DNA of 64,000 nt, taken from positions 1-64,000 of the forward strand of contig NZ_JAVIFU010000036.1 of the NCBI RefSeq assembly GCF_031157315.1. The letters run 5' to 3'. This document shows positions 16,232-24,780 of the stretch, piece by piece (the first letter of the stretch is position 1; every line of letters starts with the position of its first letter). Source of the stretch: Paenibacillus sp. LHD-38 (GTDB taxonomy: Bacteria > Bacillota > Bacilli > Paenibacillales > Paenibacillaceae). Position numbers and translations under genes: made by a program. The notes below the pieces were generated by a model. It worked only from the letters and a program-made list of their open reading frames with translations, was not told where the DNA came from and searched no databases.

Positions 16232-17406
16232 GCATGAATCAAGAAACCGTACTCAGTCCAAGCAAAACGAAACAGCGTCCGAATTGGTTCAAATTCGATG
16301 CGCGCGCGTATACGATGATTGGAGCATTAATATCCATATGGATATTGTTTTCATTGCTGCACGAGCGGTTTTTGTCGCCGACGAATATTTCAAATTTATT
16401 TTTGCAAATGTCGGTAACGTCCATTTTGGCGATTGGAATGGTCCTTGTCATCGTTGCGGGCCAAATTGACTTGTCGGTTGGGTCGCTGGTCGGTTTGACG
16501 GGCGGGATCGCTGCGATTCTTAATGTCTGGTACGAGTGGAATACGATACCGGTTATTCTGGCTACGCTGGCCATTGGCGCTGCTATCGGATTTATACAGG
16601 GGTGGATTATTGCGTACCGGGCGGTGCCGGCTTTTATCGTTACCTTGGGCGGCATGCTTATCTTCCGCGGCATTTTGTTCGGAACGACCGGAAGCGTGAC
16701 GATCGCGCCGCTTACGCCTTCCATGAAAGCGATCGGGCAATCGTATGTAGGGGATCTCATCGGATGGATCTTCGGTATTGCGGCTTTGGCGGTTGCGGGG
16801 TATATGGTTATGCGCAAGCGGGCGGCAAGGGCAAAGTTCGGGTTCGACGTTGAGCCGTTTGCGGTAAGCATTCTTCGTTTAGGCGTTATTGGCGCCCTTG
16901 TCATCGGCTTTGTTTATTTAATGAACAGTTATAAGGGAATCCCGGTACCTTTCGTTATGGTCATTGTTCTTTCGCTCATTTTTACCTTCATTGCGAAAAA
17001 TACGACGTTTGGCCGCCAGGTCTACGCGATTGGCGGCAATCCGGAAGCGGCGCGGTTATCCGGAATCAACATTAAGAGGCGCATCCTGCTTGTGTTCGTG
17101 CTATGCAATACATTAGCGGCGATTGCCGCGCTCGTACTGACGGCGCGATTGAATGCAGCAACGATGAGTGCCGGTCAAAACTATGAGCTAGACGCCATCG
17201 CAGCGTGTGTAATTGGCGGCACGAGCTTGATGGGGGGCACCGGCACTATTGCGGGAGCCATCATCGGTGCGCTCGTTATGGCTAGCTTGGATAACGGTAT
17301 GAGCCTGATGAATCTTGAATCTTTTTGGCAGTATATCGTTAAAGGTGGTATCCTGATCCTTGCTGTTTACGTCGATATTTATACACGGCAGCGGAAGAAG
17401 GTCTAG
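16228..17406 (+). CDS. xylH: D-xylose ABC transporter permease
   Basis: A 392-residue very hydrophobic permease of the BPD_transp_2 class, with about ten membrane segments, VAGQIDLSVGSLVGLTGG near residue 75, and the C-terminal block AIAACVIGGTSLMGGTGT. The length suits XylH, which is longer than RbsC because of an insert seen here around residues 190-225. Translationally coupled to xylG by ATGA. It converges on an AraC gene with 19 bp between stop codons, and no clear terminator separates them. Confidence 0.92.
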   Translation: MSMNQETVLSPSKTKQRPNWFKFDARAYTMIGALISIWILFSLLHERFLSPTNISNLFLQMSVTSILAIGMVLVIVAGQIDLSVGSLVGLTGGIAAILNVWYEWNTIPVILATLAIGAAIGFIQGWIIAYRAVPAFIVTLGGMLIFRGILFGTTGSVTIAPLTPSMKAIGQSYVGDLIGWIFGIAALAVAGYMVMRKRAARAKFGFDVEPFAVSILRLGVIGALVIGFVYLMNSYKGIPVPFVMVIVLSLIFTFIAKNTTFGRQVYAIGGNPEAARLSGINIKRRILLVFVLCNTLAAIAALVLTARLNAATMSAGQNYELDAIAACVIGGTSLMGGTGTIAGAIIGALVMASLDNGMSLMNLESFWQYIVKGGILILAVYVDIYTRQRKKV

Positions 17407-17425
17407 CTTGAGGGTGGTTACTGCT

Positions 17426-18292
17426 TTATTCCGGTTTCTTGCTGCGGTACTGCATCCGAAACGCTTTTGGCTTGGTATTCGCGTGCTTGGTAAAGCAACG
17501 GACGAAATAGGGAAAGGAGCCAAAGCCCGTGTCCTCGGCTATTTTGCCAACCGGCTCATCCGTATGGATGAGAAGACGCTTGGCCTGTTCGATCCGATGG
17601 CTTGTTAAATATTCGAGGGGAGTGCAGCCGAACGTTTTTTTCATGCAAATGGCAATATAGTTGGGGTGAAAATGGAGCTCCTCCGCCATCTGCTTATATT
17701 TGAGCGGGTCTTGATAATGCCTGCGCAGGTACAAAGCTGCGGCTTCGGCAATTTGCAGCTGCGGACTGTCGGAAGCGGCTCCGCTTTCCTCCAGAAGCTG
17801 CTGAAGCAGCTCGTGAAAAAGCTGCTGCTGCTTCCAGCGCGAATGAGCGGAGGGCTGCTCGCGCAGCCGGTGCAGCTCACGCATTTGGGCCTCAATGGCT
17901 TGTGGCGATTGCAGGGACCGGTGCCTTGGAAGATGAAACGGAAAATAATCAATATGAGCATAGGGCTGACTCTGTCTTGCTAATGCAAAAGGAAGTTTCT
18001 CTTGCGATTCGCTCCATTCTCCAACAGTCTGAAAGTGAAGCCAGTAAAAATGGGTTTCCTCGCTGCACGGCATCGTTGATCGGTGGGACCGGTCGGGACG
18101 CAAAATCGCGAATTGACCGGCCGAAATATGGAGCGGTATTTCTTCCTCCTCCATATATAAACAGCCCCTAGTGACGAATATGAGATCGAAGACACCGATG
18201 CGGGAACGATCGGCATGCTTGCCTTGAACAGGGTAGGTATCTTCGCCCCCATCAATGTAATGAGGCATAGGCGGACAAATGAATTGGAACAT
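17426..18292 (-). CDS. AraC-family transcriptional regulator
   Basis: 288 residues: an N-terminal cupin/AraC-binding region (about 20-150, with SAGQFAILRPDRSHRS) and C-terminal helix-turn-helix pair (MAEELHFHPNYIAICMKK, IAEDTGFGSFPYFVRCFTKH). I prefer the ATG at 18292, which has AAGGAG 9-10 nt upstream. A start at 18331 has no such site. It is divergent from the GH127 gene, its likely target. An inverted repeat ATAATCA-TAAG-TGATTAT lies in the shared promoter region. Confidence 0.82.
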   Translation of the reverse strand: MFQFICPPMPHYIDGGEDTYPVQGKHADRSRIGVFDLIFVTRGCLYMEEEEIPLHISAGQFAILRPDRSHRSTMPCSEETHFYWLHFQTVGEWSESQEKLPFALARQSQPYAHIDYFPFHLPRHRSLQSPQAIEAQMRELHRLREQPSAHSRWKQQQLFHELLQQLLEESGAASDSPQLQIAEAAALYLRRHYQDPLKYKQMAEELHFHPNYIAICMKKTFGCTPLEYLTSHRIEQAKRLLIHTDEPVGKIAEDTGFGSFPYFVRCFTKHANTKPKAFRMQYRSKKPE

Positions 18293-18323
18293 TCCCCTTC
18301 GCTCCTTGCTGCAAACTATTGGA

Positions 18324-18341
18324 ATAATCATAAGTGATTAT
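18324..18341. promoter_or_regulatory. Inverted repeat in the araC/GH127 divergent promoter
   Basis: ATAATCA (18324-18330) and TGATTAT (18335-18341) form a 7-4-7 palindrome upstream of the AraC start and the GH127 gene. A regulator binding site is possible. No T-run follows, so it is not a terminator. Confidence 0.35.
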
Positions 18342-18481
18342 GGTTTTATGCGCAAAGCTATCGATGAAGTTTGATGTTGTGATTAGATAAAAAGTAGTTG
18401 GGATTAGCTATCCAAGAAAGCCCTTTCCGCATGTTATAGTCGGGTAGTAAACATTTCGGCAAAGGGAGTGAAGAATGAAGC

Positions 18482-20371
18482 ATGAGTAAATTACACGAAG
18501 CATTTAAAGCGCTGCCGTTAGGGAGCATTAAGGCTGAAGGCTGGCTGTACAATCAGCTTCGGATACAAGCAGACGGATTAACAGGCCATTTGGAGGAGCA
18601 CTGGGAAGACGTGGGGCCTAATAATGGCTGGATCGGCGGAAATGGCGAGAGCTGGGAGCGCGGGCCTTATTATGTGGACGGGCTGCTGCCGCTAGCCTAT
18701 ATACTGGGTGATGAGAAGCTTATTGCCAAAGCGAACCGATGGGTAGAGTGGTCGCTCGCAAGCCAACAGGAAAACGGTTCATTTGGTCCAGCTCGCATCG
18801 AAACGGTAAACAATGACGTCGATAAGCAGCATGACTGGTGGCATTTCATGATTATGCTGAAGGTGATGATGCAGTTTGAAGAGGCGACAGGAGACGAACG
18901 GATTGTCCCGTTTCTGAGCAAGTTCTTTGGATATGTACGCGCTACAATTGAAGAAATACCGCTGCGCGGGTGGGCGGAGTCGCGCGGATCAGAAATGCTG
19001 CTATGTATTCTGTGGGTGTACAAAAAAACGGGTGACAATGAGCTGCTGAAGCTGGCCGACATCGTTGCGGGCCAAACATTAGATTGGACGGATATCTTTC
19101 ATGATTTCCCTTTCTGGCGTAAAGTTGAACAATGGGATTGGCGGACTCATGTCGTCAATGTGGCAATGGGAATCAAAACGCCCGGCATACTTTATGAATT
19201 ATTCGGAGAAGAGCATCAGCGCGATGCGGTCCATCGCGGAATCGACAGCCTGATGACTTATCACGGGCAGGCGCATGGCATGTTCTCCGGCGATGAATGG
19301 TTATCAGGTACGCATCCGAGCCAAGGCGTCGAGCTTTGCGCGGTGGTGGAGTACATGTATTCCATGGAACAGTTGACCCGGATTTTTGGCGAAGGGCGTT
19401 TCGGTGATATTTTGGAAAAGGTGGCATTCAATGCGCTGCCGGCAACGATATCCAAGGACTGGACCTCTCATCAATATGATCAGCAGGTGAACCAAATGAT
19501 GTGCAACGTAGCACCAAGAAATTGGAGTAACGGCGCAGACGCGAATTTGTTTGGCTTAGAGCCTAACTTTGGCTGCTGTACGGCAAATATGCATCAAGGC
19601 TGGCCGAAGCTGGTTTCACATCTATGGATGACGGATGCAAGCGGCGGCCTGGCTGCTGTATCTTATGCGCCTTGCCATGTAAAAACGTATGTTGCTGGCG
19701 GGGAAGCAATCGAGGTTCGCGTAAGCGGTGAGTATCCGTTTCGGGATTCGGTTGCGATTGAGCTTAGCTTGGATCGGGCTGCGACGTTTGGCATTTCACT
19801 GCGAGTGCCGGAGTGGTGTGCGGAGCCTAGCTTGCTTGTGAACGGCGAACGGGTCGTGCTGGAGCCGGTTAAAGGATATGCAAAAATTGAGCGCGAATGG
19901 AATAGCGGCGATAAGCTGCTGCTCCAGCTGCCGATGGAGGTTCGGACCGTTTCCCGCAATCTATACGCGATAAGCGTTGAACGCGGACCGCTTGTGTATG
20001 CTTTGTCAATCGCGGAAAATTGGCAGCTGCTGCGTGAGCGCGAAAGGTTCCATGATTGGGAGGTTTATCCGGCTTCTGCATGGAAATACGGTTTGCTGGC
20101 CGATACGGACTTCGAGGTTACCGTGAGCAGCGAAGCCATTCCTTATCAGCCCTTCGAAGCTTCCGCCGCACCGGTTCGCCTGAAAGCGAGAGGCAAGCTG
20201 GTGAGCGACTGGCGAATGGAAGGCAATAATGCAGGAACGCCGCCGCTCAACCCGAATACGGAGGGGCAGCCTACGAAGGAGCTTGAGCTGGTCCCTTACG
20301 GAAGCGCAAAGCTGCGCATCGGCGAATTCCCGCTGCTTGGACAGCGAAAGCCGGTTGCAAGGCATCCGTAA
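18482..20371 (+). CDS. Glycoside hydrolase family 127-like (beta-L-arabinofuranosidase fold)
   Basis: A 629-residue enzyme of the GH127/DUF1680 class. The N-terminal two-thirds is an alpha/alpha toroid and the remainder beta-sandwich. The cysteine-zinc active site of the type known in Bifidobacterium HypBA1 is recognisable: GVELCAVVEYMYS supplies Glu and Cys, and NFGCCTANMHQG supplies the adjacent cysteines (nucleophile and zinc ligand). No signal peptide, so it acts in the cytoplasm on imported oligosaccharides. The substrate is uncertain, since relatives cover several specificities. The nearby furanose importer supports an arabinofuranose role (inference). It stands alone with its own terminator. 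Confidence 0.82.
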   Translation: MSKLHEAFKALPLGSIKAEGWLYNQLRIQADGLTGHLEEHWEDVGPNNGWIGGNGESWERGPYYVDGLLPLAYILGDEKLIAKANRWVEWSLASQQENGSFGPARIETVNNDVDKQHDWWHFMIMLKVMMQFEEATGDERIVPFLSKFFGYVRATIEEIPLRGWAESRGSEMLLCILWVYKKTGDNELLKLADIVAGQTLDWTDIFHDFPFWRKVEQWDWRTHVVNVAMGIKTPGILYELFGEEHQRDAVHRGIDSLMTYHGQAHGMFSGDEWLSGTHPSQGVELCAVVEYMYSMEQLTRIFGEGRFGDILEKVAFNALPATISKDWTSHQYDQQVNQMMCNVAPRNWSNGADANLFGLEPNFGCCTANMHQGWPKLVSHLWMTDASGGLAAVSYAPCHVKTYVAGGEAIEVRVSGEYPFRDSVAIELSLDRAATFGISLRVPEWCAEPSLLVNGERVVLEPVKGYAKIEREWNSGDKLLLQLPMEVRTVSRNLYAISVERGPLVYALSIAENWQLLRERERFHDWEVYPASAWKYGLLADTDFEVTVSSEAIPYQPFEASAAPVRLKARGKLVSDWRMEGNNAGTPPLNPNTEGQPTKELELVPYGSAKLRIGEFPLLGQRKPVARHP

Positions 20372-20397
20372 GAAGCCGTCAACCTTGTATGATTAAA

Positions 20398-20442
20398 GCA
20401 AAAGACTCCTTAGAGCCCAAAGGCTGTAAGGAGTCTTTTTTG
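20398..20442. terminator. Bidirectional terminator between GH127 and the DUF4358 gene
   Basis: AAAGACTCCTTA (20401-20412) pairs perfectly with TAAGGAGTCTTT (20427-20438), followed by T residues on the plus strand and flanked by AAAA on the left. It serves both convergent genes. Confidence 0.85.
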
Positions 20443-20452
20443 TAAGGACACT

Positions 20453-21361
20453 CTATTCTTTTTTAAAGAAGCTATTGAAGATTTCAGCCGTTTTTTTCTG
20501 ATCAGGCGTAATCGAGAAGAGGACAAAGTTTCCGTTTCGGATAATTTGGTAATTTTGAGCCTGCTCGTATTGGTCCTGCAAATAGGATTCAAACGCTTTT
20601 TGCACCATTTCGGCGCGTTTCTCAAAGGCAGCTTTGACATCGTCAAAGTCTTTTTCCGATTTTAGCTGTACGACCGAAAATTCACCGGCTTGGATCATCA
20701 TCATCGCTTGATAAAAGCTGCCGTCGACCAGCTGTTTTTCCGGATCGATACCGTAGGTATCCTTAATTTGCTCTCCTTCTACAGGACTTAGCGGTCCTAG
20801 ACCGGCATCCGTTGTTAATTTGGCGGCGATATCGGCAACCGTCACTTCAGCAGACGGATTCTCGGGGTCCGGCTTACTCGTCGGCTTTGGCGTAGGCGAC
20901 GGAGTAGCAATCGGGAGCGGTGAAGGCTTTGGCGTTGCTGTCGGCTTCACGCTTGGCTTCACAGAAGGAGCTGCTGTGGCAGGCTTCTTGGTCGGCTTTG
21001 CGGCAGGCGACGGCTTTGGCGCAGCTGCCGGTTTTTTAGTCGGCTTTGCAGTCGCTTCCGGTTTCTTGTTCGTTTCATCTGACGTATTATCAGTGGCAGC
21101 CGGCTTTTCCGAGGGGGCGGCTGCCGTCGGGAGTGGTGAGGCTGTTGGCTCTTCCGTCGGAGCCGGCGTAACGGCAGCTTCAGGTTCCTCGGTAGATGCT
21201 GCCTCATGCGGCTCGTCCGTTTCACCAGCTGCATTAGATATGTTCGCTGAGCTATCGCTATTTTTCGTTTGATGGCTTGCATTGCTGCAGCTAACCGTCA
21301 TAACCGCAATGGCAACAGTCAATAATGCAATGGATAAATATTTAGTTTTAAGCGTGAACAT
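20453..21361 (-). CDS. DUF4358-type lipoprotein with long Pro/Ala/Lys-rich linker
   Basis: About 302 residues. A signal peptide with a lipobox-like VSC is followed by about 140 residues of low-complexity Pro, Ala, Thr and Lys repeats (PTKKPAAAPKPSPAAKPTKK pattern), a typical cell-wall-spanning tether. The C-terminal 130 residues (AKLTTDAGLGPLSPVEGEQI to the end) resemble DUF4358, a domain of Firmicute surface proteins without known function. I prefer ATG at 21361, preceded by AGGGG. An in-frame ATG at 21382 has no ribosome site. Extracellular, function unknown. Confidence 0.7.
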   Translation of the reverse strand: MFTLKTKYLSIALLTVAIAVMTVSCSNASHQTKNSDSSANISNAAGETDEPHEAASTEEPEAAVTPAPTEEPTASPLPTAAAPSEKPAATDNTSDETNKKPEATAKPTKKPAAAPKPSPAAKPTKKPATAAPSVKPSVKPTATPKPSPLPIATPSPTPKPTSKPDPENPSAEVTVADIAAKLTTDAGLGPLSPVEGEQIKDTYGIDPEKQLVDGSFYQAMMMIQAGEFSVVQLKSEKDFDDVKAAFEKRAEMVQKAFESYLQDQYEQAQNYQIIRNGNFVLFSITPDQKKTAEIFNSFFKKE

Positions 21362-21466
21362 TCCATTAGCCCCTTTAGACATCGTTGTTAAGTATAGACG
21401 CTAGAATGGGAGGAAAAGTTGCTATTTTCATTATTTAAGAAAGATTACTAGCATGGAGTCGGGCTG

Positions 21467-22351
21467 CTATTTTCGCGCCTGTGACGGCGTCATCCCTTTA
21501 TATTGCTTATACAGCTTTGTAAAATAATTCGGATTCTCGCAGCCGACCATTGCCGCGATTTCGGTTATTGTATCGTTGCACTCGCGAAGCAGACGCTCTG
21601 CCTCATTCATCCGGCTGACATTTACATATTCGACGAAGGTACGTCCTGTCAGCTTCTTGAACAGCTTGCAAAAATGATAGGGATTGAGGCTAACCTGCTT
21701 CGCGGCCTGCTCAATCGATATTTTTTCGCAAAAATCAGACTCGATTCGCTGAATAAGCTGCTTAAAGCGGTCACGGTTAACAAAGTAGGGCTCCGCCGGT
21801 TTGCCCGCGAGCTGCTGCTCGAGGAAGGTGCGGGACAGCAGCGTAAACAAAGCATGCAGCTTTGACTTTACGACAAGCTGATACGCGGGAGGTTTTGCTG
21901 CAAGCTCAGCAATCGCTTCATCAAGCAATGCGAAATAGCGCTGGCAGGTTTCTTCCTGCTCCGCTGGCTTGACGGGAAAATGAAGACGGCCTTCCAAATA
22001 GGGAGCTACATATTGCGCATGCACAGGATCATGGACCCAATCATTGAAGAGGGAAGCGTTCAGGACGACGCAATCATAATAGATATGCCCGTAGCCAAGG
22101 GAGTAGCCGACATGCAGGCCTCCGCCGGGGATGATGATCACATCCCCCTCATTGGCAATATACGGCCGGCTGTCGATATGAAACAAGGCGCTGCCTAGCC
22201 GCATGAAGATGATTTCAAAGTGCTCATGCCAATGAAGATAAAGGATGCAGTCATTCGGCTTGACATCATCACAGTGATTTTGAAATAACTGAATAGGATA
22301 GGTTTTATGCTCCAGACGGGTGTTTTCCCGCAGTTCCTTCGGATAAGACAT
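21467..22351 (-). CDS. AraC-family transcriptional regulator
   Basis: 294 residues with an N-terminal cupin (LHWHEHFEIIFMRLGSALFH; about 35-105) and C-terminal paired helix-turn-helix (IEQAAKQVSLNPYHFCKLFKK, IAAMVGCENPNYFTKLYKQY). It is divergent from the isomerase/dehydrogenase pair at 22477-24448, which it probably activates in response to a sugar or inositol-like ligand (inference). Confidence 0.85.
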   Translation of the reverse strand: MSYPKELRENTRLEHKTYPIQLFQNHCDDVKPNDCILYLHWHEHFEIIFMRLGSALFHIDSRPYIANEGDVIIIPGGGLHVGYSLGYGHIYYDCVVLNASLFNDWVHDPVHAQYVAPYLEGRLHFPVKPAEQEETCQRYFALLDEAIAELAAKPPAYQLVVKSKLHALFTLLSRTFLEQQLAGKPAEPYFVNRDRFKQLIQRIESDFCEKISIEQAAKQVSLNPYHFCKLFKKLTGRTFVEYVNVSRMNEAERLLRECNDTITEIAAMVGCENPNYFTKLYKQYKGMTPSQARK

Positions 22352-22476
22352 CTTCCGTTCACCACCACAAGATTAGACTAGTATTGCGCAAGATTGTATA
22401 GAGTAATCTGCAAAGCTCCTAGCTATAATGAAGTTGTTACGAATACTATAAGCCAATATTGGAGTGATATACAAGG

Positions 22477-23364
22477 ATGGAAAACAAATTGCGAATTGGA
22501 ACACTAGTAGGCGGAGGAAACGCGGACCATGTCATTCCACAAATTGTAAAGCATGGCTTCGAATCATTTAACTTAACTTTCTGGCAAACGACGGGCAAGA
22601 CAGATTTGGTTGAAATGGCGAAGCGGGTGAGAGCGCTTGCGGATGAGCATGATTTTGTTGTTCCGGCTGTAAGCGTATTCGGTAATCCGTTGACGGGCGC
22701 GGGCGATAATGCCGATACGCTGGCAAGTTGGGAGCGTCTTATCGATCATGCCCATTTATTCGGAGCTGATATTGTATCCGGTTTCACGGGTCGCATTACG
22801 AACCAGCCGATCGATGAATCGATTCCGAAGTTTAAGGAAGTGTTCGGCGAGTTGACGCGCAGAGCAGCGGACAAAGGCGTGCGGATTGCTTTTGAAAATT
22901 GCGATATGGGCGGCACATGGCAAACAGGCGATTGGAACATTGCGCATAACCAGGCGGCCTGGGAGCTTATGTTTAACGCCGTGCCGGAAGACAATATTGG
23001 CTTGGAATGGGAGCCTTGCCATCAGATGGTGAGCTTAATTGACCCCATTCCGCAGCTTCGCAAATGGGTGAATAAAGTATTCCACGTGCATGGCAAGGAT
23101 GCAACCATTGCATGGGACATTGTCAAAGAGCATGGCGTGCATGGTAAGCAGCAATTTGTATGGCACCGTACACCGGGCTTTGGCGATACGAACTGGACCG
23201 ATGTGATTTCGATTTTGAGACAAAATGGCTATAAAGGCACAATCGATATTGAAGGCTGGCATGATCCCGTCTATAAGGGTGAGCTGGAAATGACCGGACA
23301 GGTACATGCATTAAACTATTTGAAGCACTGCCGCGGCGGCGATTTTGTTCCAAATCCGGTCTAA
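22477..23364 (+). CDS. Sugar phosphate isomerase/epimerase (xylose-isomerase-like TIM barrel)
   Basis: 295 residues of the AP_endonuc_2/IolE-like TIM-barrel family. Metal ligands are suggested by FENCDMGGTW (Glu near residue 144), GLEWEPCHQM, HVHGKDA and the C-terminal IDIEGWHDPV. Members isomerise or epimerise sugars or act on keto-inositols. The start ATG at 22477 has GGAGTG upstream. The next gene is a Gfo/Idh/MocA dehydrogenase 31 bp downstream, a pairing typical of oxidise-epimerise-reduce routes for unusual sugars. The exact substrate cannot be named. Confidence 0.8.
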   Translation: MENKLRIGTLVGGGNADHVIPQIVKHGFESFNLTFWQTTGKTDLVEMAKRVRALADEHDFVVPAVSVFGNPLTGAGDNADTLASWERLIDHAHLFGADIVSGFTGRITNQPIDESIPKFKEVFGELTRRAADKGVRIAFENCDMGGTWQTGDWNIAHNQAAWELMFNAVPEDNIGLEWEPCHQMVSLIDPIPQLRKWVNKVFHVHGKDATIAWDIVKEHGVHGKQQFVWHRTPGFGDTNWTDVISILRQNGYKGTIDIEGWHDPVYKGELEMTGQVHALNYLKHCRGGDFVPNPV

Positions 23365-23395
23365 TAAATCAAAGCGAATGCGAGGAGAGATGAAG

Positions 23396-24448
23396 ATGAC
23401 AATAAAGCATCGGGTAGTCGTCGCCGGCTGCGGCGGCATGGCAAATACATGGGTAGATTACGCGAAACAAAGAGCGGATATTGAAATCGTCGGCCTTGTT
23501 GATATCAAAGAGGAATTTGCACAGGCAATGGCTGACCGTCAAGGGCTTGCATGTCCGGTCTTTACGGATATTAAGCAAGCGATTGCGGAGACCGGTGCCA
23601 CTGTGGTATTTGATGTTACGATTCCTGCAAGTCACTATTCGATTAGCAAAGCTGCTTTAGAGGCTGGATGCCATTTATTTGGGGAGAAGCCGCTCGCCGA
23701 AACGATGAATGATTGCAACGAAATCGTTCAGTTGTCAAATGTGCTGGAGAGGACGCATGCGGTTATGCAAAACCGCAGGTTCGATCCGCGGATTCGCGCC
23801 TTCCGCCAATTGCTCACGGAGGGTGTAATCGGCAAACCAGGATTTGTTGGCGCTGATTTCTTTCTAGGCGCCCATTTCGGCGGCTTCCGCGATGCGATGG
23901 ACAGTCCGCTGCTGCTCGACATGTCGATTCATACGTTTGACCAAGCGAGATTTATTGTGGGAGCAAATCCGGTATCGGTTTACTGCCATGAGTATAATCC
24001 TCCCGGCTCATGGTACGAAGGTAACGCAATGGCGATCTGTATCTTTGAAATGTCTGACGGCTCCGTGTTTAATTACCGCGGATCATGGTGCGCGGAAGGC
24101 GTAACTACCTCATGGGAGGCATCATGGCGGGTAACAGGCGAACATGGTACTGCAATTTGGGACGGGCATGGAAATCCTTATGCGGAGATTGTAGCTGCCG
24201 GTGATCAGACCGGAAAGTTTATCAGAGACTATGAGAGAGTGGAAACGCAGCTCCCAAACATGGTGAACACCGGGCATAAAGGCTGTTTGGACGATATGTT
24301 TGCTTCGCTAGCGGAAGGCCGTAAGCCTGAAACCGACTGCAGCGACAATATTTATAGTATGGCAATGGTGCTGGCATCGGTGGAGAGCGCAAAAACCGGC
24401 CGTAAGGTTCAGATTGCCGACTTCATGGAGGCAGCGGCGGCGAGGTAA
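23396..24448 (+). CDS. Gfo/Idh/MocA-family oxidoreductase
   Basis: An NAD(P)-dependent sugar or inositol dehydrogenase of 350 residues with the N-terminal Rossmann motif VVVAGCGGMANTW and the C-terminal alpha/beta domain of the family. GEKPLAETMND carries the conserved EKP lysine, and DMSIHTFDQARF the active-site His-Asp. ATG at 23396 has GAGGAG 8 nt upstream. The open frame extends to 23345, overlapping the isomerase, without a better site. It is co-transcribed with the isomerase and followed by a terminator. Confidence 0.82.
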   Translation: MTIKHRVVVAGCGGMANTWVDYAKQRADIEIVGLVDIKEEFAQAMADRQGLACPVFTDIKQAIAETGATVVFDVTIPASHYSISKAALEAGCHLFGEKPLAETMNDCNEIVQLSNVLERTHAVMQNRRFDPRIRAFRQLLTEGVIGKPGFVGADFFLGAHFGGFRDAMDSPLLLDMSIHTFDQARFIVGANPVSVYCHEYNPPGSWYEGNAMAICIFEMSDGSVFNYRGSWCAEGVTTSWEASWRVTGEHGTAIWDGHGNPYAEIVAAGDQTGKFIRDYERVETQLPNMVNTGHKGCLDDMFASLAEGRKPETDCSDNIYSMAMVLASVESAKTGRKVQIADFMEAAAAR

Positions 24449-24491
24449 CGGCAGCTGCAGAGAGAGTTGTTTTAAATAGGATTAGCAGAGG

Positions 24492-24534
24492 GTATCTCCA
24501 AAGCGGCAAAGCCGCGGGGGATACTTTTTTTTTT
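24492..24534 (+). terminator. Terminator after the isomerase/dehydrogenase operon
   Basis: GTATCTCC (24492-24499) with GGGGGATAC and an inner GCGGC/GCCGC stem, followed by ten T residues. Confidence 0.88.
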
Positions 24535-24683
24535 GGAGAGTTAAAAGTTTTTCAATACTAACTAAATGCGTTCTCTACTCTCAATAACTGCCATCATCCT
24601 GTAATTTCCATCTGATTTTTTCTCTGATTTTTAGGGTTTTTCCAAAAATTATGACATGGTACAATCATCCCTGTATCCTATTT
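24535..24683. other. AT-rich promoter region before the endoglucanase
   Basis: No gene is visible. A possible -10 TACAAT lies at 24660-24665, with only a weak T-rich -35. The cre site follows at 24684. Confidence 0.4.
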
Positions 24684-24699
24684 ATGATAACGCTTTCAT
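24684..24699. promoter_or_regulatory. cre site (CcpA) of the endoglucanase gene
   Basis: ATGATAACGCTTTCAT matches WTGNNARCGNWWWCAW at every position. It lies about 82 bp before the start codon and just downstream of a candidate -10, where CcpA would block transcription when preferred sugars are present. Confidence 0.8.
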
Positions 24700-24780
24700 G
24701 AAAGGAGTGGAGCTCCAACCTGTTCGACATGCACGGCATTTTGTTTCGGAACCAAAACCTGGAGGAGGTAATTTTATTAT

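Noticed and set aside
20820..21272. Gly/Ser-rich open frame on the plus strand opposite the DUF4358 gene
   Set aside because: It is the complement of the Pro/Ala-rich tether, which gives such a frame automatically, and it has no ribosome site.
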